DNA of 64,000 nucleotides from Kitasatospora atroaurantiaca (GCF_007828955.1 NZ_VIVR01000001.1:6572001-6636000); one strand, 5' to 3'; counted from the first letter of the stretch, positions 1 through 8,799 are shown. Notes: generated by a model not told the origin, from the sequence alone. Made by a program: numbers and translations.

Positions 1-324
1 GGCGGGAACTCCGACTCCATCGGCAACTACATCGGTCAGCGCCACCGCGCCGGGCTGAGCCTCGCCGAGGCCCTCAAGGTGGCCGTGGACGGCCTCGCCA
101 GGGACCCGAACGGCGGCACTCCGCGCACCCTGACCCCCGAGCAGCTGGAGGTCGCGGTACTGGACCGCCAGCGCTTCCAGAAGCGCAAGTTCAAGCGTAT
201 TCTCGGCAGCCAGCTCAGCCGGCTGCTGAGCGGTGACGAATCCGCCGCCACGGACGACACCGAAGAGGCCGCCGCCGAGATCGCGGCCGACATCGACAAG
301 GATCCGCCGGCCACGGCCGAGTAG
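1..324 (+). CDS. prcA: 20S proteasome alpha subunit, C-terminal part (truncated by window edge)
   Basis: The window opens inside this gene; 107 codons and a TAG stop remain. Visible are a GNSDSIGNYIG stretch, a helix with LSLAEALKVAV, the segment TLTPEQLEVAVLDR, and an Ala/Asp/Glu-rich tail, all as in the C-terminal half of actinobacterial proteasome alpha subunits. PrcA forms the outer rings of the 20S core that degrades Pup-tagged proteins in the cytoplasm. The identity is supported by pafA, the Pup ligase gene, lying directly downstream. The catalytic beta subunit and Pup gene would be expected upstream, outside the window. A strong hairpin follows the stop, so prcA and pafA are probably separate transcription units. 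Confidence 0.9.
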   Translation, partial: GGNSDSIGNYIGQRHRAGLSLAEALKVAVDGLARDPNGGTPRTLTPEQLEVAVLDRQRFQKRKFKRILGSQLSRLLSGDESAATDDTEEAAAEIAADIDKDPPATAE

Positions 325-330
325 CCCGGC

Positions 331-379
331 CGCGTGAATCCCGTACGACGGCGACGAGCCGTCGTGCGGGATTCACGTG
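331..379 (+). terminator. Hairpin terminator after prcA
   Basis: A near-perfect inverted repeat: bases 331-352 pair with 358-379 around a 5-base loop, with only G-T wobbles. It starts 7 bases after the prcA stop. There is no T-run, which is common for actinobacterial terminators. Confidence 0.75.
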
Positions 380-392
380 CGCCTGCGGTCAA

Positions 393-421
393 TTGACAGC
401 GCATCGTGATCGGATTGCCAT
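393..421 (+). promoter_or_regulatory. Possible pafA promoter
   Basis: TTGACA at 393-398 is a perfect -35 hexamer. A weak -10, TGCCAT, lies at 416-421 after a 17-base spacer, about 47 bases before the pafA start. The -35 is clear and the -10 is not. Confidence 0.4.
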
Positions 422-467
422 CACCCGAAGGGGTTTCGGATGGCCCCGATAAGAGAAAAGATGCCTC

Positions 468-1829
468 ATGGACCGCCGAATTTTCGGGCTGGAGAACGAG
501 TACGGTGTCACGTGTACGTTCCGGGGACAACGACGTCTGTCTCCGGACGAGGTGGCCAGGTACCTCTTCCGCCGCGTAGTTTCCTGGGGCCGCAGCAGCA
601 ATGTCTTCCTGCGCAACGGTGCTCGCCTGTACCTCGACGTCGGCTCGCACCCCGAGTACGCAACTCCGGAGTGCGATGACGTCACCGAGCTGGTGACGCA
701 CGACAAGGCGGGCGAACGCATCCTCGAAGGTCTCCTGGTGGACGCCGAGCGGCGGCTGCACGAGGAGGGCATCGCCGGGGACGTCTACCTCTTCAAGAAC
801 AACACCGACTCGGCCGGCAACTCCTACGGCTGCCACGAGAACTACCTGGTGGCCCGGCACGGCGAGTTCTCCCGGCTGGCCGACGTCCTGATCCCCTTCC
901 TGGTGACCCGCCAGCTGATCTGCGGCGCCGGCAAGGTGCTGCAGACGCCGCGCGGCGCGGTCTACTGCGTCAGCCAGCGGGCCGAGCACATCTGGGAGGG
1001 CGTCAGCTCGGCGACCACCCGCTCCCGTCCGATCATCAACACCCGCGACGAGCCGCACGCCGACGCCGAGCGCTACCGCAGGCTGCACGTGATCGTCGGC
1101 GACTCCAACATGTCGGAGACCACCACCCTGCTCAAGGTCGGCGCCACCGACCTGGTGCTGCGCCTGATCGAGGCCGGAGTGGTGATGCGCGACCTCACCC
1201 TGGAGAACCCGATCCGGGCGATCCGCGAGGTCAGCCACGACCTCACCGGCACCCACCAGGTCCGGCTCGCCAACGGCCGGGAGGCCAGCGCGCTGGACAT
1301 CCAGGAGGAGTACTTCACCAAGGCGCTGGACTTCGCCGACCGCAAGGGCATCAACACCGGCACGGTGGCCCGGGTGCTGGACCTCTGGGGCCGCACGCTG
1401 GAGGCGGTGCGGACGGAGGACCTCGCCAGGGTCTCCACCGAGATCGACTGGATCATGAAGTACAAGCTCATCGAGCGCTACCGCGAGAAGCACCAGATGA
1501 GCATGTCCAACCCGCGGATCGCCCAGATCGACCTCGCGTACCACGACATCCACCGCCGGCGCGGGCTCTTCTACCTGCTGCAGAACAAGGGGCAGGCCGC
1601 GCGGGTGACCACGGACCTGAAGACCTTCGAGGCCAAGTCGGTGCCGCCGCAGACCACCCGGGCCCGGCTGCGCGGCGACTTCATCCGCCGCGCGCAGGAG
1701 CAGCGCCGCGACTTCACGGTGGACTGGGTGCACCTGAAGCTGAACGACCAGGCGCAGCGCACGGTGCTGTGCAAGGACCCGTTCCGCTCGGTGGACGAGC
1801 GGGTGGAGAAGCTCATCGCGGGGATGTAG
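468..1829 (+). CDS. pafA: Pup--protein ligase PafA
   Basis: 453 aa, the usual length for PafA. It is a glutamine-synthetase-fold enzyme that uses ATP to join the C-terminal glutamate of Pup to substrate lysines, marking proteins for the proteasome. The N-terminus RRIFGLENEYGVTC carries the first-strand Glu residues used for Mg-ATP, and the HPEYATPECDD segment (about residues 58-70) contains the acidic catalytic region. The ATG was chosen because it gives the family's usual MDRRIFG start and sits behind a purine-rich gagaaaag. The related deamidase Dop is unlikely: the gene directly follows prcA, as pafA does in this group, and I see no extra Dop-loop insertion. A strong hairpin follows. Confidence 0.96.
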   Translation: MDRRIFGLENEYGVTCTFRGQRRLSPDEVARYLFRRVVSWGRSSNVFLRNGARLYLDVGSHPEYATPECDDVTELVTHDKAGERILEGLLVDAERRLHEEGIAGDVYLFKNNTDSAGNSYGCHENYLVARHGEFSRLADVLIPFLVTRQLICGAGKVLQTPRGAVYCVSQRAEHIWEGVSSATTRSRPIINTRDEPHADAERYRRLHVIVGDSNMSETTTLLKVGATDLVLRLIEAGVVMRDLTLENPIRAIREVSHDLTGTHQVRLANGREASALDIQEEYFTKALDFADRKGINTGTVARVLDLWGRTLEAVRTEDLARVSTEIDWIMKYKLIERYREKHQMSMSNPRIAQIDLAYHDIHRRRGLFYLLQNKGQAARVTTDLKTFEAKSVPPQTTRARLRGDFIRRAQEQRRDFTVDWVHLKLNDQAQRTVLCKDPFRSVDERVEKLIAGM

Positions 1830-1858
1830 CGGACGCAGGGGTCCTGATGCGGGGCGGT

Positions 1859-1897
1859 AGGGGTGGTGATCGGGCGGATTGTCCGATCACCACCCCT
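1859..1897 (+). terminator. Terminator after pafA
   Basis: A perfect 15-base-pair stem (1859-1873 with 1883-1897) and a 9-base loop, followed by TTCGTTCC. It begins 29 bases after the pafA stop. Confidence 0.8.
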
Positions 1898-1954
1898 TTC
1901 GTTCCTGCTTGTGCCTCCGGCGCGACGGGCGGATCGGGCCATACGCTGGCGGGC

Positions 1955-2938
1955 ATGCGTCGTATCGCCGGATGGCTGGTAGTGCTGCCCATGCTCCTGC
2001 TCGCCGCGTGCAGCAGTGGCTCGTCCACCGGCTCGGGGGCCACTCCGAGCGCCTCGGCCTCGGCCCTCACCGTGCCCAGCCCGGTGGCCTCGGCCTCGCC
2101 GATGCCGACGGTCTCGGGCGACTTCGGCAGCAAGGCCACCATCACGATCCCGGCCGGCCAGCCGAGCGGCCAGTTCGTGGTGAGCACGGTGAGCGACGGG
2201 GACGGCGCGGCGGTGGCCAAGAACGACTGGGTGACGGTCAACTACACCGCGAAGGACTGGATGACCGGCAAGGACATCTCCAGCTCGTACGACTCCGGCG
2301 GGAAGCCGCAGCTGTACCAGGCGGGCAGCGGCCAGCTGGTGCCGGCCTTCGACCAGAGCGTGATCGGCAAGAAGGTCGGCAGCCGCCTGCTGGTGGTCGC
2401 CCCGCCGGCGGCGGCCTTCGGCGCCCAGGGCAACGCGACGCTCGGGGTGAACGCCGGGGACACGGTGGTGTTCGTGCTGGACATCATGGAGGACGTGCCG
2501 CAGGACTCCACGATCGCCGGAGCCATCACCCAGCCGCCGGCCACCTCGCCGCAGGTGAAGGACAACGGGAAGGCCGCGCCGACGATCACCATTCCGGCCG
2601 GGCAGGCGCCGCCGACCGAGCTGCAGACGTTCGTCCTGGTCAAGGGCGACGGCAAGCAGGTCCAGTCGGGCCAGACGCTGGTGGTGCAGTACACGGGCGT
2701 GCTGTGGAGCAACGGCCAGCAGTTCGACTCCTCGTGGAGCCACGGCGGCGCCCAGGCCCTGCAGGTGGGCACGGGCAGCCTGATCAAGGGCTGGGACCAG
2801 GGGCTGGTCGGCCAGACGGTGGGCAGCCGGGTGATGCTCGTGGTGCCGCCGTCGCTCGGGTACGGGGACAAGGCGCAGTCGGCGGTGCCGGCCAACTCGA
2901 CGCTGGTCTTCGTGATCGACATTCTTGAGGCCGTGTAG
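1955..2938 (+). CDS. Lipoprotein with two FKBP-type peptidyl-prolyl isomerase domains
   Basis: 327 aa. The ATG at 1955 gives a lipoprotein signal ending LLLAAC with Cys19 as lipidation site; an in-frame start at 1769 would bury this signal. A Ser/Ala/Thr-rich linker follows, then two FKBP domains (about 80-190 and 225-327). The C-terminal domain keeps the active-site pattern (YTGVL, FDSS, IKGWDQG, PPSLGYG). The N-terminal one is degenerate: the usual GWD is AFD, and AFGAQGN replaces AYG, so it may be a chaperone rather than an isomerase. The likely role is folding of secreted proteins outside the membrane. The gene is paralogous to the next one, sharing the string SRLLVVAPPAAAFGAQGN. Confidence 0.88.
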   Translation: MRRIAGWLVVLPMLLLAACSSGSSTGSGATPSASASALTVPSPVASASPMPTVSGDFGSKATITIPAGQPSGQFVVSTVSDGDGAAVAKNDWVTVNYTAKDWMTGKDISSSYDSGGKPQLYQAGSGQLVPAFDQSVIGKKVGSRLLVVAPPAAAFGAQGNATLGVNAGDTVVFVLDIMEDVPQDSTIAGAITQPPATSPQVKDNGKAAPTITIPAGQAPPTELQTFVLVKGDGKQVQSGQTLVVQYTGVLWSNGQQFDSSWSHGGAQALQVGTGSLIKGWDQGLVGQTVGSRVMLVVPPSLGYGDKAQSAVPANSTLVFVIDILEAV

Positions 2939-3074
2939 CCCGTACGTTCGTGACGTTGGTGCACCAGGAACGCTGGCCCTCATCATCACCTGACATACTG
3001 CTGCCCTTCCGCACTGTGGTATGAGTCGTCAGGCCCCCGGTGAGGGCGCAGCACGGCGAGATGGATGGGGAGTC

Positions 3075-4379
3075 ATGTCTGAGAAAACGTCGAGCCCGGG
3101 CGAGGCCGGCACCGCGAACGGCAGCACTGCTGGTGACCCGGCCGCCTCGCGGCCCGGCGGCCCGCTGCCGGGCGACGGTGAGTCGATCATCGTGCCGCCG
3201 TCGATCCTGAAGCAGCAGGCGGGCTGGGGTCCGGCCCCGGCTCAGCCGATCGCGGACGGGGCGAAGGACGAGGCGCCGCAGGTCTTCGCGTCGACCGTCC
3301 GCAAGAAGGACATCTCCGAGGCGGGGTACGACGAGAACCCGCCCGGTGCGGGCAAGCTCGGTGTGATCCTCGGCACGGTGCTGGCCCTGCTGCTGGTCGG
3401 CAGCGGCGTCACCCTGTGGGCGGTGAACCGCCCGGACTCCGGCAAGGCCAAGACGGCGGACGCGGCGCCGACCTCGGCCGCGCCGACGGCGGACGCGGTG
3501 CCGCCGATCAAGGACAGCGCCAAGGTGCTGCCGACGGTCACCGGCGAGTTCGGCAAGAAGGCCGCCATCGAGCTGCCGAAGGAGGCGCCCGACGGCTCCT
3601 TCGTGGTGAAGCAGCTCTCCGAGGGCAGCGGGCCGAAGGTCGACAAGGGCAACTGGGTCACCGTCGACTTCACCGCGAAGGACTGGGCGACCGGCAAGGA
3701 GATCGCCGGCTCCTTCGAGAGCGGCAAGCCGCAGCTGTTCCAGGCCGGCTCGGGCAAGCTGATCCCGGCGCTGGACGGCGTCGTGGCCGGGCACAAGGCC
3801 GGCAGCCGACTGCTGGTGGTGGCTCCGCCGGCGGCGGCCTTCGGTGCGCAGGGCAACACCGGCATGGGCGTCGGGCCGACCGACAACCTGGTCTTCGTGA
3901 TCGACATCAAGCAGGCGACCGCGCCGGACGCCACCCTGGGCGGTGACATGACCGAGCCCGCCGCCGGGATGCCGAAGGTGAAGGACAACGGCAAGAAGGC
4001 CGCCGACATCACCCCGGTGCCGGGCGTCGAGGCGCCGACCGAGCTGAAGTCCTCGGTGCTGATCCAGGGCAAGGGCCGCAAGATCGAGTCGGGCGAGAAG
4101 GTCGTCGTCCAGTACACGGGCGTGCTCTACAAGGACGGCAAGAAGTTCGACTCCTCGCTGGACCGGGGCCAGGCGTTCAGCTTCGTCACCGGTGGCGGCG
4201 GCGTCATCGAGGGCTGGGACAAGGCCGTCACCGGCCAGACCGTCGGCAGCCGGATCGAGGTCGTGATCCCGCCGGCGCTCGGCTACAAGGACCAGGCGTC
4301 GGGGCCGATCCCGGCCAATTCGACACTGGTCTTCGTGATCGACATTCTGGATGCGGGTGTCGGCGCGGCCGACAGCTAG
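3075..4379 (+). CDS. Membrane-anchored protein with two FKBP-type PPIase domains
   Basis: 434 aa from the ATG at 3075, which follows gatggggagtc. A Pro/Gly-rich cytoplasmic N-terminus of about 93 residues is followed by one transmembrane helix (GVILGTVLALLLVGSGVTLW) and an Ala/Thr-rich linker. Two FKBP domains then face outward. As in the preceding gene, the first is degenerate (ALDG in place of GWD) and the second canonical (YTGVLYKDGKKFDSS, IEGWDKA, PPALGYK). The matching domain pair and near-identical motifs indicate a tandem duplication in which one copy kept a lipoprotein anchor and the other a transmembrane anchor. The long cytoplasmic tail is unusual for an FKBP and could bind a partner inside the cell. 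Confidence 0.86.
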   Translation: MSEKTSSPGEAGTANGSTAGDPAASRPGGPLPGDGESIIVPPSILKQQAGWGPAPAQPIADGAKDEAPQVFASTVRKKDISEAGYDENPPGAGKLGVILGTVLALLLVGSGVTLWAVNRPDSGKAKTADAAPTSAAPTADAVPPIKDSAKVLPTVTGEFGKKAAIELPKEAPDGSFVVKQLSEGSGPKVDKGNWVTVDFTAKDWATGKEIAGSFESGKPQLFQAGSGKLIPALDGVVAGHKAGSRLLVVAPPAAAFGAQGNTGMGVGPTDNLVFVIDIKQATAPDATLGGDMTEPAAGMPKVKDNGKKAADITPVPGVEAPTELKSSVLIQGKGRKIESGEKVVVQYTGVLYKDGKKFDSSLDRGQAFSFVTGGGGVIEGWDKAVTGQTVGSRIEVVIPPALGYKDQASGPIPANSTLVFVIDILDAGVGAADS

Positions 4380-4533
4380 TCGACAATGGGTCGGTGACCT
4401 TCGACGGGGCGACCCGCCGAGGGCCTGATCTCGATGGGCGGTGGGCGCCCGTAACGTAGGTCCTGGAACAGGATCGCGGTGCGGGCTCCTGCCGCTCCGT
4501 CATGTACGTACCACCGAACGAGAAGAGTCTGTT

Positions 4534-4905
4534 GTGAGCCTTACGAAGCCGGAGATCGACTTCCCGGGCGGCGAGCCGCCGGCCGACCTGCAGATCCGCG
4601 ACATCGTCGTCGGTGACGGCGCCGAGGCCAAGGCCGGCTCCGTCGTCGAGGTCCACTACGTGGGCGTGGCGTTCAGCACCGGCGAGGAGTTCGACGCCTC
4701 CTGGAACCGCGGCCAGACCTTCCGCTTCCCGCTGGGCGGCGGCCGGGTCATCAAGGGCTGGGACGAGGGCGTCCAGGGGATGCGGGTCGGCGGCCGTCGC
4801 GAGCTGATCATCCCGGCCAACAAGGCCTACGGGAACCAGTCGCCGAGCCCGCTGATCAAGGCCGGCGAGACCCTGATCTTCGTCGTGGACCTGATCAGCG
4901 TCTGA
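4534..4905 (+). CDS. Cytosolic FKBP-type peptidyl-prolyl cis-trans isomerase
   Basis: 123 aa single-domain FKBP. The GTG at 4534, behind cgagaagag, yields the compact form starting MSLTKPEIDFPGG; an in-frame start at 4441 would add an unrelated extension. The whole FKBP active site is present: VHYVGVAFSTGEEFDASW, a Phe-rich strand, VIKGWDEGV, and IPANKAYGNQ, ending in the TLIFVVDL strand. There is no signal peptide, so it acts on cytoplasmic proteins. It is third in a row of FKBP genes between pafA and pafB and is closed by a clear terminator. Confidence 0.92.
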   Translation: MSLTKPEIDFPGGEPPADLQIRDIVVGDGAEAKAGSVVEVHYVGVAFSTGEEFDASWNRGQTFRFPLGGGRVIKGWDEGVQGMRVGGRRELIIPANKAYGNQSPSPLIKAGETLIFVVDLISV

Positions 4906-4915
4906 CGTCGCGTTG

Positions 4916-4951
4916 GAGACCCCGGCAGCCTGCTGCCGGGGTCTCGCTTTT
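4916..4951 (+). terminator. Rho-independent terminator after the third FKBP gene
   Basis: A perfect 14-base stem (4916-4929 with 4932-4945) followed by GC and TTTT (4948-4951), 11 bases past the stop codon. Confidence 0.88.
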
Positions 4952-5046
4952 GCAGTGTGTGCCGGTACCGGTACGGTCGGGTCGCCGGGTCCAAGATTCC
5001 CGGCGGACGTACTCGCGCGCGGCGCGCCGTACCGGAAGGGTCAGCG

Positions 5047-6024
5047 ATGGCGATCGCCAAGGCAGAGCGGCTGATGAACCTCGCCCTGTGCCTGATGAAC
5101 ACCAGACGTCCGCTCTCCAAGAAGGAGCTGCGGGAGTCCGTCGAGGCCTACCGCGAAGCCTGGCAGCAGGGCAGCGAGGAAGCCTTCAACCGGATGTTCG
5201 AGCGCGACAAGGACGACCTGCGCGAGCTCGGCCTGGTCATCGACGTCGACGAGAACGCCCTGGACGGCGAGATCGGCTACCTCGCCCGCCGCGACCGCAA
5301 CCGGCTGCCCGAGATCGCCCTGGACGCCGAGGAGGCGGCGGCGCTCACGCTGGCCGCCCGGGTCTGGCAGCAGGCCAAGATGTCCGGCGCCGCCAGCGGT
5401 GCCCTGCAGAAGCTGCGCGCGGCCGGCGTCCCGTTCACCGAGGACGCCGAGCACACCGCGCTCCAGCCGCGCATCCCGGCCCGCGAGGCCGCCTTCGAAC
5501 CGCTGCTGGTCGCCGCCCGCGACCGACGGCCCGTCAGTTTCGAGTACCGCAAGGCCGGCGCGGCCGCCACCGAGCAGCGCTCGGTCGAGCCCTGGGCGCT
5601 GGAGTGCTGGCGCGGCCACTGGTACCTGGCCGGCTGGGACCGCGACCGCAAGGACGCCCGGGTGTTCCGGCTGAGCCGGATCACCGGCAAGGTCCGCTCC
5701 CGCGTGGGCGAGTTCACCGGCACCGTCCCCGAGCACGTGGACGTCCGCGCCGTGGTCGCCGCCTTCGCGGGCGAGGGGGCCACGGCGACCGCGACCGTAC
5801 GGCTGCGCCGGGGCGCCGGGTTCCCGCTGCGCACCAAGGCCCTGAGCACCCGTCGGATCGACGAGACGTGGGACGAGCTCGAGATCCCGTACGGCAACGG
5901 CCTCGGCGCCGACCTCGCCGAGTTCGGACCCGACCTGGTCGTCCTCGGCCCGGACGACCTGCGGGCGGACGTCATCGACCGGCTGCGCGCGGTGGCCGGC
6001 CTCGCTGTGGAGGGGGAGCTGTGA
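5047..6024 (+). CDS. pafB: WYL-domain transcriptional regulator PafB
   Basis: 325 aa. The start is the ATG at 5047 after ggaaggg; it gives MAIAKAERLMNLALCLM, as in known PafB proteins. Order: an N-terminal winged helix-turn-helix (1-75), a WYL domain (about 150-220, with SFEYRK, VEPWAL, WYLAGWDRDR and RVFRLSRI), and a C-terminal WCX region. PafB and PafC together act as a heteromeric transcriptional activator of much of the LexA-independent DNA damage response in mycobacteria. Its stop overlaps the GTG of pafC (GTGA), so the two should be translationally coupled. Confidence 0.92.
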   Translation: MAIAKAERLMNLALCLMNTRRPLSKKELRESVEAYREAWQQGSEEAFNRMFERDKDDLRELGLVIDVDENALDGEIGYLARRDRNRLPEIALDAEEAAALTLAARVWQQAKMSGAASGALQKLRAAGVPFTEDAEHTALQPRIPAREAAFEPLLVAARDRRPVSFEYRKAGAAATEQRSVEPWALECWRGHWYLAGWDRDRKDARVFRLSRITGKVRSRVGEFTGTVPEHVDVRAVVAAFAGEGATATATVRLRRGAGFPLRTKALSTRRIDETWDELEIPYGNGLGADLAEFGPDLVVLGPDDLRADVIDRLRAVAGLAVEGEL

Positions 6025-6977
6025 GTAACGCGATCGACCAGACCCGACGGATGCTCTCCCTGGTCACCTACCTGCGGGAGCGCCCCGGCGCGGAGGTGGC
6101 CGAGGTGGCCCGCGCGTTCGGGATCACCGAGCGTGAGCTGATCAACGACCTCAATGTGCTGCCGATGTGCGGCACCAGCTTCCGCGGCGGCGACCTGCTG
6201 GACATCGACACCGACGGCGAGCGGATCTGGTGGCACAACGTCGACGACGTGGCCCAGCCGCTGCGCCTGGCCGCCGACGAGGCGACCGCGCTGCTGGTCG
6301 CCGCCCGTGCCGTGGCCGGCCTGCCCGGGCTGCGTGAGCGGGACCGGCAGGCGCTCACCCGCGCCGTCGCCAAGATCGAGGACGCGGCCGGCGAGAGCGC
6401 CGAGAGCAGCGCCCGGGTCGGCGTGACCTTCGAGGCCGAGGGCCAGGTCTTCGCCGACATAGACCGCGCGCTGAGCGAGGGCAAGCTCATCTGGCTGCGC
6501 TACTACTCGCACGGTCGCGGCGGTATGACCGAGCGCGAGGTCGACCCGATCCGCCTGGTGACCGAGGGCCACACCTACCTCGAGGGCTGGTGCCGGGTCT
6601 CCGAGGACCGGCGGGTCTTCCGGCTCGACCGGGTCGCCGAGATCAAGGTGCTGGACGAGCCCGCGAACCCGCCCCGGCTGGAACCGCGGGACCTGTCCGC
6701 CGGCCTGGTCAGCCCGGCCGCCGACGACCCCGAGGTGGTCGTCGAGGTCGGCCCCGGCGGGCGCTGGGTGGCCGAGTACTACACCCATGACTCGGCGGAG
6801 GAACTGCCCGACGGCGGCCTGCGGATCACTCTGCGCAGCGCCGACCCGGCCGGGCTCCGTCCGCTGGCGCTGCGCCTGGGCCGGGACGGGCGGATCGTCG
6901 CGCCCGCCGAGCTGGCCGAGCAGGCCAGGGCCGCCGCGGCGGCCGCGCTCGAGGGTTACCGGGACGGGCAGGCCTGA
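6021..6977 (+). CDS. pafC: WYL-domain transcriptional regulator PafC
   Basis: 318 aa, with the GTG at 6021 overlapping the pafB stop. It has the same domain order as PafB: an N-terminal winged helix (RRMLSLVTYLRERPG, ITERELINDLNVL), a WYL domain (about 150-215, with WLRYYSHGRG, VDPIRLV, YLEGWCR and RVFRLDRV), and a WCX C-terminus. The partner of PafB in the DNA-damage activator. Only 3 bases separate its stop from the next gene, suggesting that transcription continues. Confidence 0.92.
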   Translation: MSNAIDQTRRMLSLVTYLRERPGAEVAEVARAFGITERELINDLNVLPMCGTSFRGGDLLDIDTDGERIWWHNVDDVAQPLRLAADEATALLVAARAVAGLPGLRERDRQALTRAVAKIEDAAGESAESSARVGVTFEAEGQVFADIDRALSEGKLIWLRYYSHGRGGMTEREVDPIRLVTEGHTYLEGWCRVSEDRRVFRLDRVAEIKVLDEPANPPRLEPRDLSAGLVSPAADDPEVVVEVGPGGRWVAEYYTHDSAEELPDGGLRITLRSADPAGLRPLALRLGRDGRIVAPAELAEQARAAAAAALEGYRDGQA

Positions 6978-6980
6978 GGG

Positions 6981-7211
6981 GTGGGGGACGGCACCAGATT
7001 CAAGGTCTACTGCTCCGAGTGCCGGGAGAAGGTCGAGCTGGCGGCGGCCGCGTTCCGGCTGGCGCTGGGCGCCACCAAGGAGCGCACCTTCTACAGCTTC
7101 ACCTGCCCCGCGTGCGGGGCGGCGGTGCGCAAGCCCGCCGGGGAGAAGATCGTGGCGGCGCTGACCGGCGCCGGGGTCAGCACCATGCGCCTGCTGCCGG
7201 TGGACGGATAG
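6981..7211 (+). CDS. Small zinc-ribbon protein of unknown function
   Basis: 76 aa, GTG start 3 bases after pafC. Two CxxC pairs (YCSECREK near residue 10 and FTCPACGAA near residue 45) make a probable four-cysteine zinc ribbon; the middle is helical. There is no signal peptide or membrane segment. The tight link to pafBC suggests co-expression, but nothing in the sequence gives a function. Confidence 0.7.
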   Translation: MGDGTRFKVYCSECREKVELAAAAFRLALGATKERTFYSFTCPACGAAVRKPAGEKIVAALTGAGVSTMRLLPVDG

Positions 7212-7222
7212 AGTCGGTGACC

Positions 7223-7393
7223 ATGTCATGGACCATCGTCGCCGCCGTTCTCCTGGCCACCGCGGGCCTGCTCGTCCTCGGAACGCTGGCGTGCCGGCTC
7301 TGGCTGGACGTCCGGGCGCTGGCCCGGGAGGTCGACTCGGCCTCCCGGGCGCTCGCCGCGGCGGCCGGTGAGCTGACCGGGCCTGCGCGGTAG
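7223..7393 (+). CDS. Short single-helix membrane protein
   Basis: 56 aa. An N-terminal hydrophobic helix (IVAAVLLATAGLLVLGTLA) is followed by an amphipathic Arg/Glu/Ala segment. An in-frame GTG at 7217 would add two residues. It resembles the short membrane-anchored helical proteins often found near tatA in streptomycetes; whether it helps Tat translocation is unknown. It is short, and its frame and spacing fit the operon. Confidence 0.55.
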   Translation: MSWTIVAAVLLATAGLLVLGTLACRLWLDVRALAREVDSASRALAAAAGELTGPAR

Positions 7394-7485
7394 CCTCGGG
7401 AGGCGGTGTTGCCGCGCCGTCACCCGCAGGGGCTACCATCGCCCGAAGTGGGGGCGTGCCGCCCCTGCGAGGAAGGTGGTCGCAC

Positions 7486-7743
7486 ATGAGGTTCTCGCCG
7501 ACCGCGATCCTGGTGATCGTGGTCTTCGCCATCCTGCTCTTCGGTGCCAAGCGCCTGCCCGACCTGGCCCGCTCGCTGGGCCAGTCGCTGCGGATCCTGA
7601 AGAGCGAGACCAAGGCGATGCGTCAGGACGGCCCGGACGCTCCGGTGCCGCCCTCGGTGGAGGCACCCAGGACGATCAAGGCGGCGCCCGGTGACCCCGG
7701 ATCCCGCCCGGTGACCGAGCAGCAGCCTTCCCAGCAGGGCTGA
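7486..7743 (+). CDS. tatA: Sec-independent protein translocase TatA
   Basis: 85 aa from the ATG at 7486, behind gaggaagg; an in-frame start at 7456 would spoil the short N-terminus. One N-terminal membrane helix (AILVIVVFAILLFGAKRLPDLARSLGQSL) with the typical FGAKRLPDL hinge leads into an amphipathic helix and a Pro-rich tail. TatA oligomers form the pore that passes folded proteins bearing twin-arginine signals. tatC lies 57 bases downstream. Confidence 0.94.
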   Translation: MRFSPTAILVIVVFAILLFGAKRLPDLARSLGQSLRILKSETKAMRQDGPDAPVPPSVEAPRTIKAAPGDPGSRPVTEQQPSQQG

Positions 7744-7800
7744 GGCCAGTACTGGAACCCGTCGCCCGGCGGGTTCCGTCGCACGAGTTGAGGACCGGGG

Positions 7801-8736
7801 TTGAGCAAGTCTTCGAAACCGCCCAAGGACCCCGAGGGCCGGATGGCCCTCGCCGACCACCTCCGTGAGCTGCGGAACCGGTTGGTCAAGTCGGTCCTGG
7901 CCATCGTGCTGTTCACGATCGTCGCGGCGTTCTTCCACAAGCAGCTGATGAACTTCCTGCTGGCGCCGCTGCCGAACTGCAGTTTCGCCGACGCGGCGAC
8001 CAAGGAGCACGGCACCTGTGCGGTGTCGGCGACGATCGGCCTGCTCACCCCGTTCACCCTGACCCTGAAGGTCTGCCTCACGGCCGGTGTGGTCGCGGCC
8101 GTGCCGGTCTGGCTCTACCAGCTGTGGTGCTTCGTGGCGCCGGGTCTGCACCGGCACGAGCGCCGGTACTCGCTGGGCTTCCTGGCCGCCGGTACCCCGC
8201 TGTTCCTGGCCGGCGCCACCTTCGCGTACCTGATCCTGCCGACCACGGCGCGGATGCTGGTCTCGTTCACCCCGACCGAAGTGACGCCGATCATGCCGGC
8301 CGAGGACTACCTGGACATCGCGACCAGGATGGTCGTGGTGTTCGGTCTGGCCTTCGAGTTCCCGCTGCTGCTCGTCATGCTGAACTTCGGCGGGGTCCTG
8401 AGCGGCAAGCGGCTGCGCGGCTGGTGGCGCGGCATGGTCATGGGGATCACCGTCTTCGCGGCCTTCGCCACGCCCAGCGCCGACCCGCTCAGCATGCTCG
8501 CGCTGGCGGCGCCGATCTGGGCGCTCTACTTCCTCGCGGTCGGCATCGCGCTGCTCAACGACCGGCGCCGGGCCCGCCGGAACCCGGACGCCGGGCTGAG
8601 CGACGAGGAGGCCTCGCACCTCGACCTCTCGATCGAGGAGGTCGGCGCGGCCGAGGCCGTGGAGGCCACGCCGTCACCGATCGCCTCCGCGCCGGTGCCC
8701 GCCGCCCGCCATGAGCAGATGGACGACATCACCTGA
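7801..8736 (+). CDS. tatC: Sec-independent protein translocase TatC
   Basis: 311 aa starting at a TTG behind ttgaggaccgggg; the first ATG would lie inside the conserved N-terminus. Six membrane helices are visible. The cytoplasmic N-terminal MALADHLRELRNRL motif and the conserved Glu/Pro-rich loop regions mark TatC, which recognises the twin-arginine signal. A charged tail of about 60 residues follows the last helix. In many streptomycetes the helY helicase follows tatC closely; here about 40 kb of other genes intervene. Confidence 0.95.
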   Translation: MSKSSKPPKDPEGRMALADHLRELRNRLVKSVLAIVLFTIVAAFFHKQLMNFLLAPLPNCSFADAATKEHGTCAVSATIGLLTPFTLTLKVCLTAGVVAAVPVWLYQLWCFVAPGLHRHERRYSLGFLAAGTPLFLAGATFAYLILPTTARMLVSFTPTEVTPIMPAEDYLDIATRMVVVFGLAFEFPLLLVMLNFGGVLSGKRLRGWWRGMVMGITVFAAFATPSADPLSMLALAAPIWALYFLAVGIALLNDRRRARRNPDAGLSDEEASHLDLSIEEVGAAEAVEATPSPIASAPVPAARHEQMDDIT

Positions 8737-8751
8737 TCCGACGCCGTCCCG

Positions 8752-8799
8752 CAGGGGCCTCGTTCCGCCGGCACCGGCGGGGCGGGGCCCCTGTTCTTT
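8752..8799 (+). terminator. Terminator after tatC
   Basis: Stem 8752-8759 with 8786-8793, an inner GC hairpin between the arms, then TTCTTT. It separates the housekeeping block from the hydroxyproline genes. Confidence 0.7.

Noticed and set aside
36..1733. Long minus-strand reading frame opposite pafA, and many similar frames over 500 codons
   Set aside because: Caused by high-GC third positions; they lie opposite well-supported genes and have Arg/Gly/His-rich, domain-free translations.
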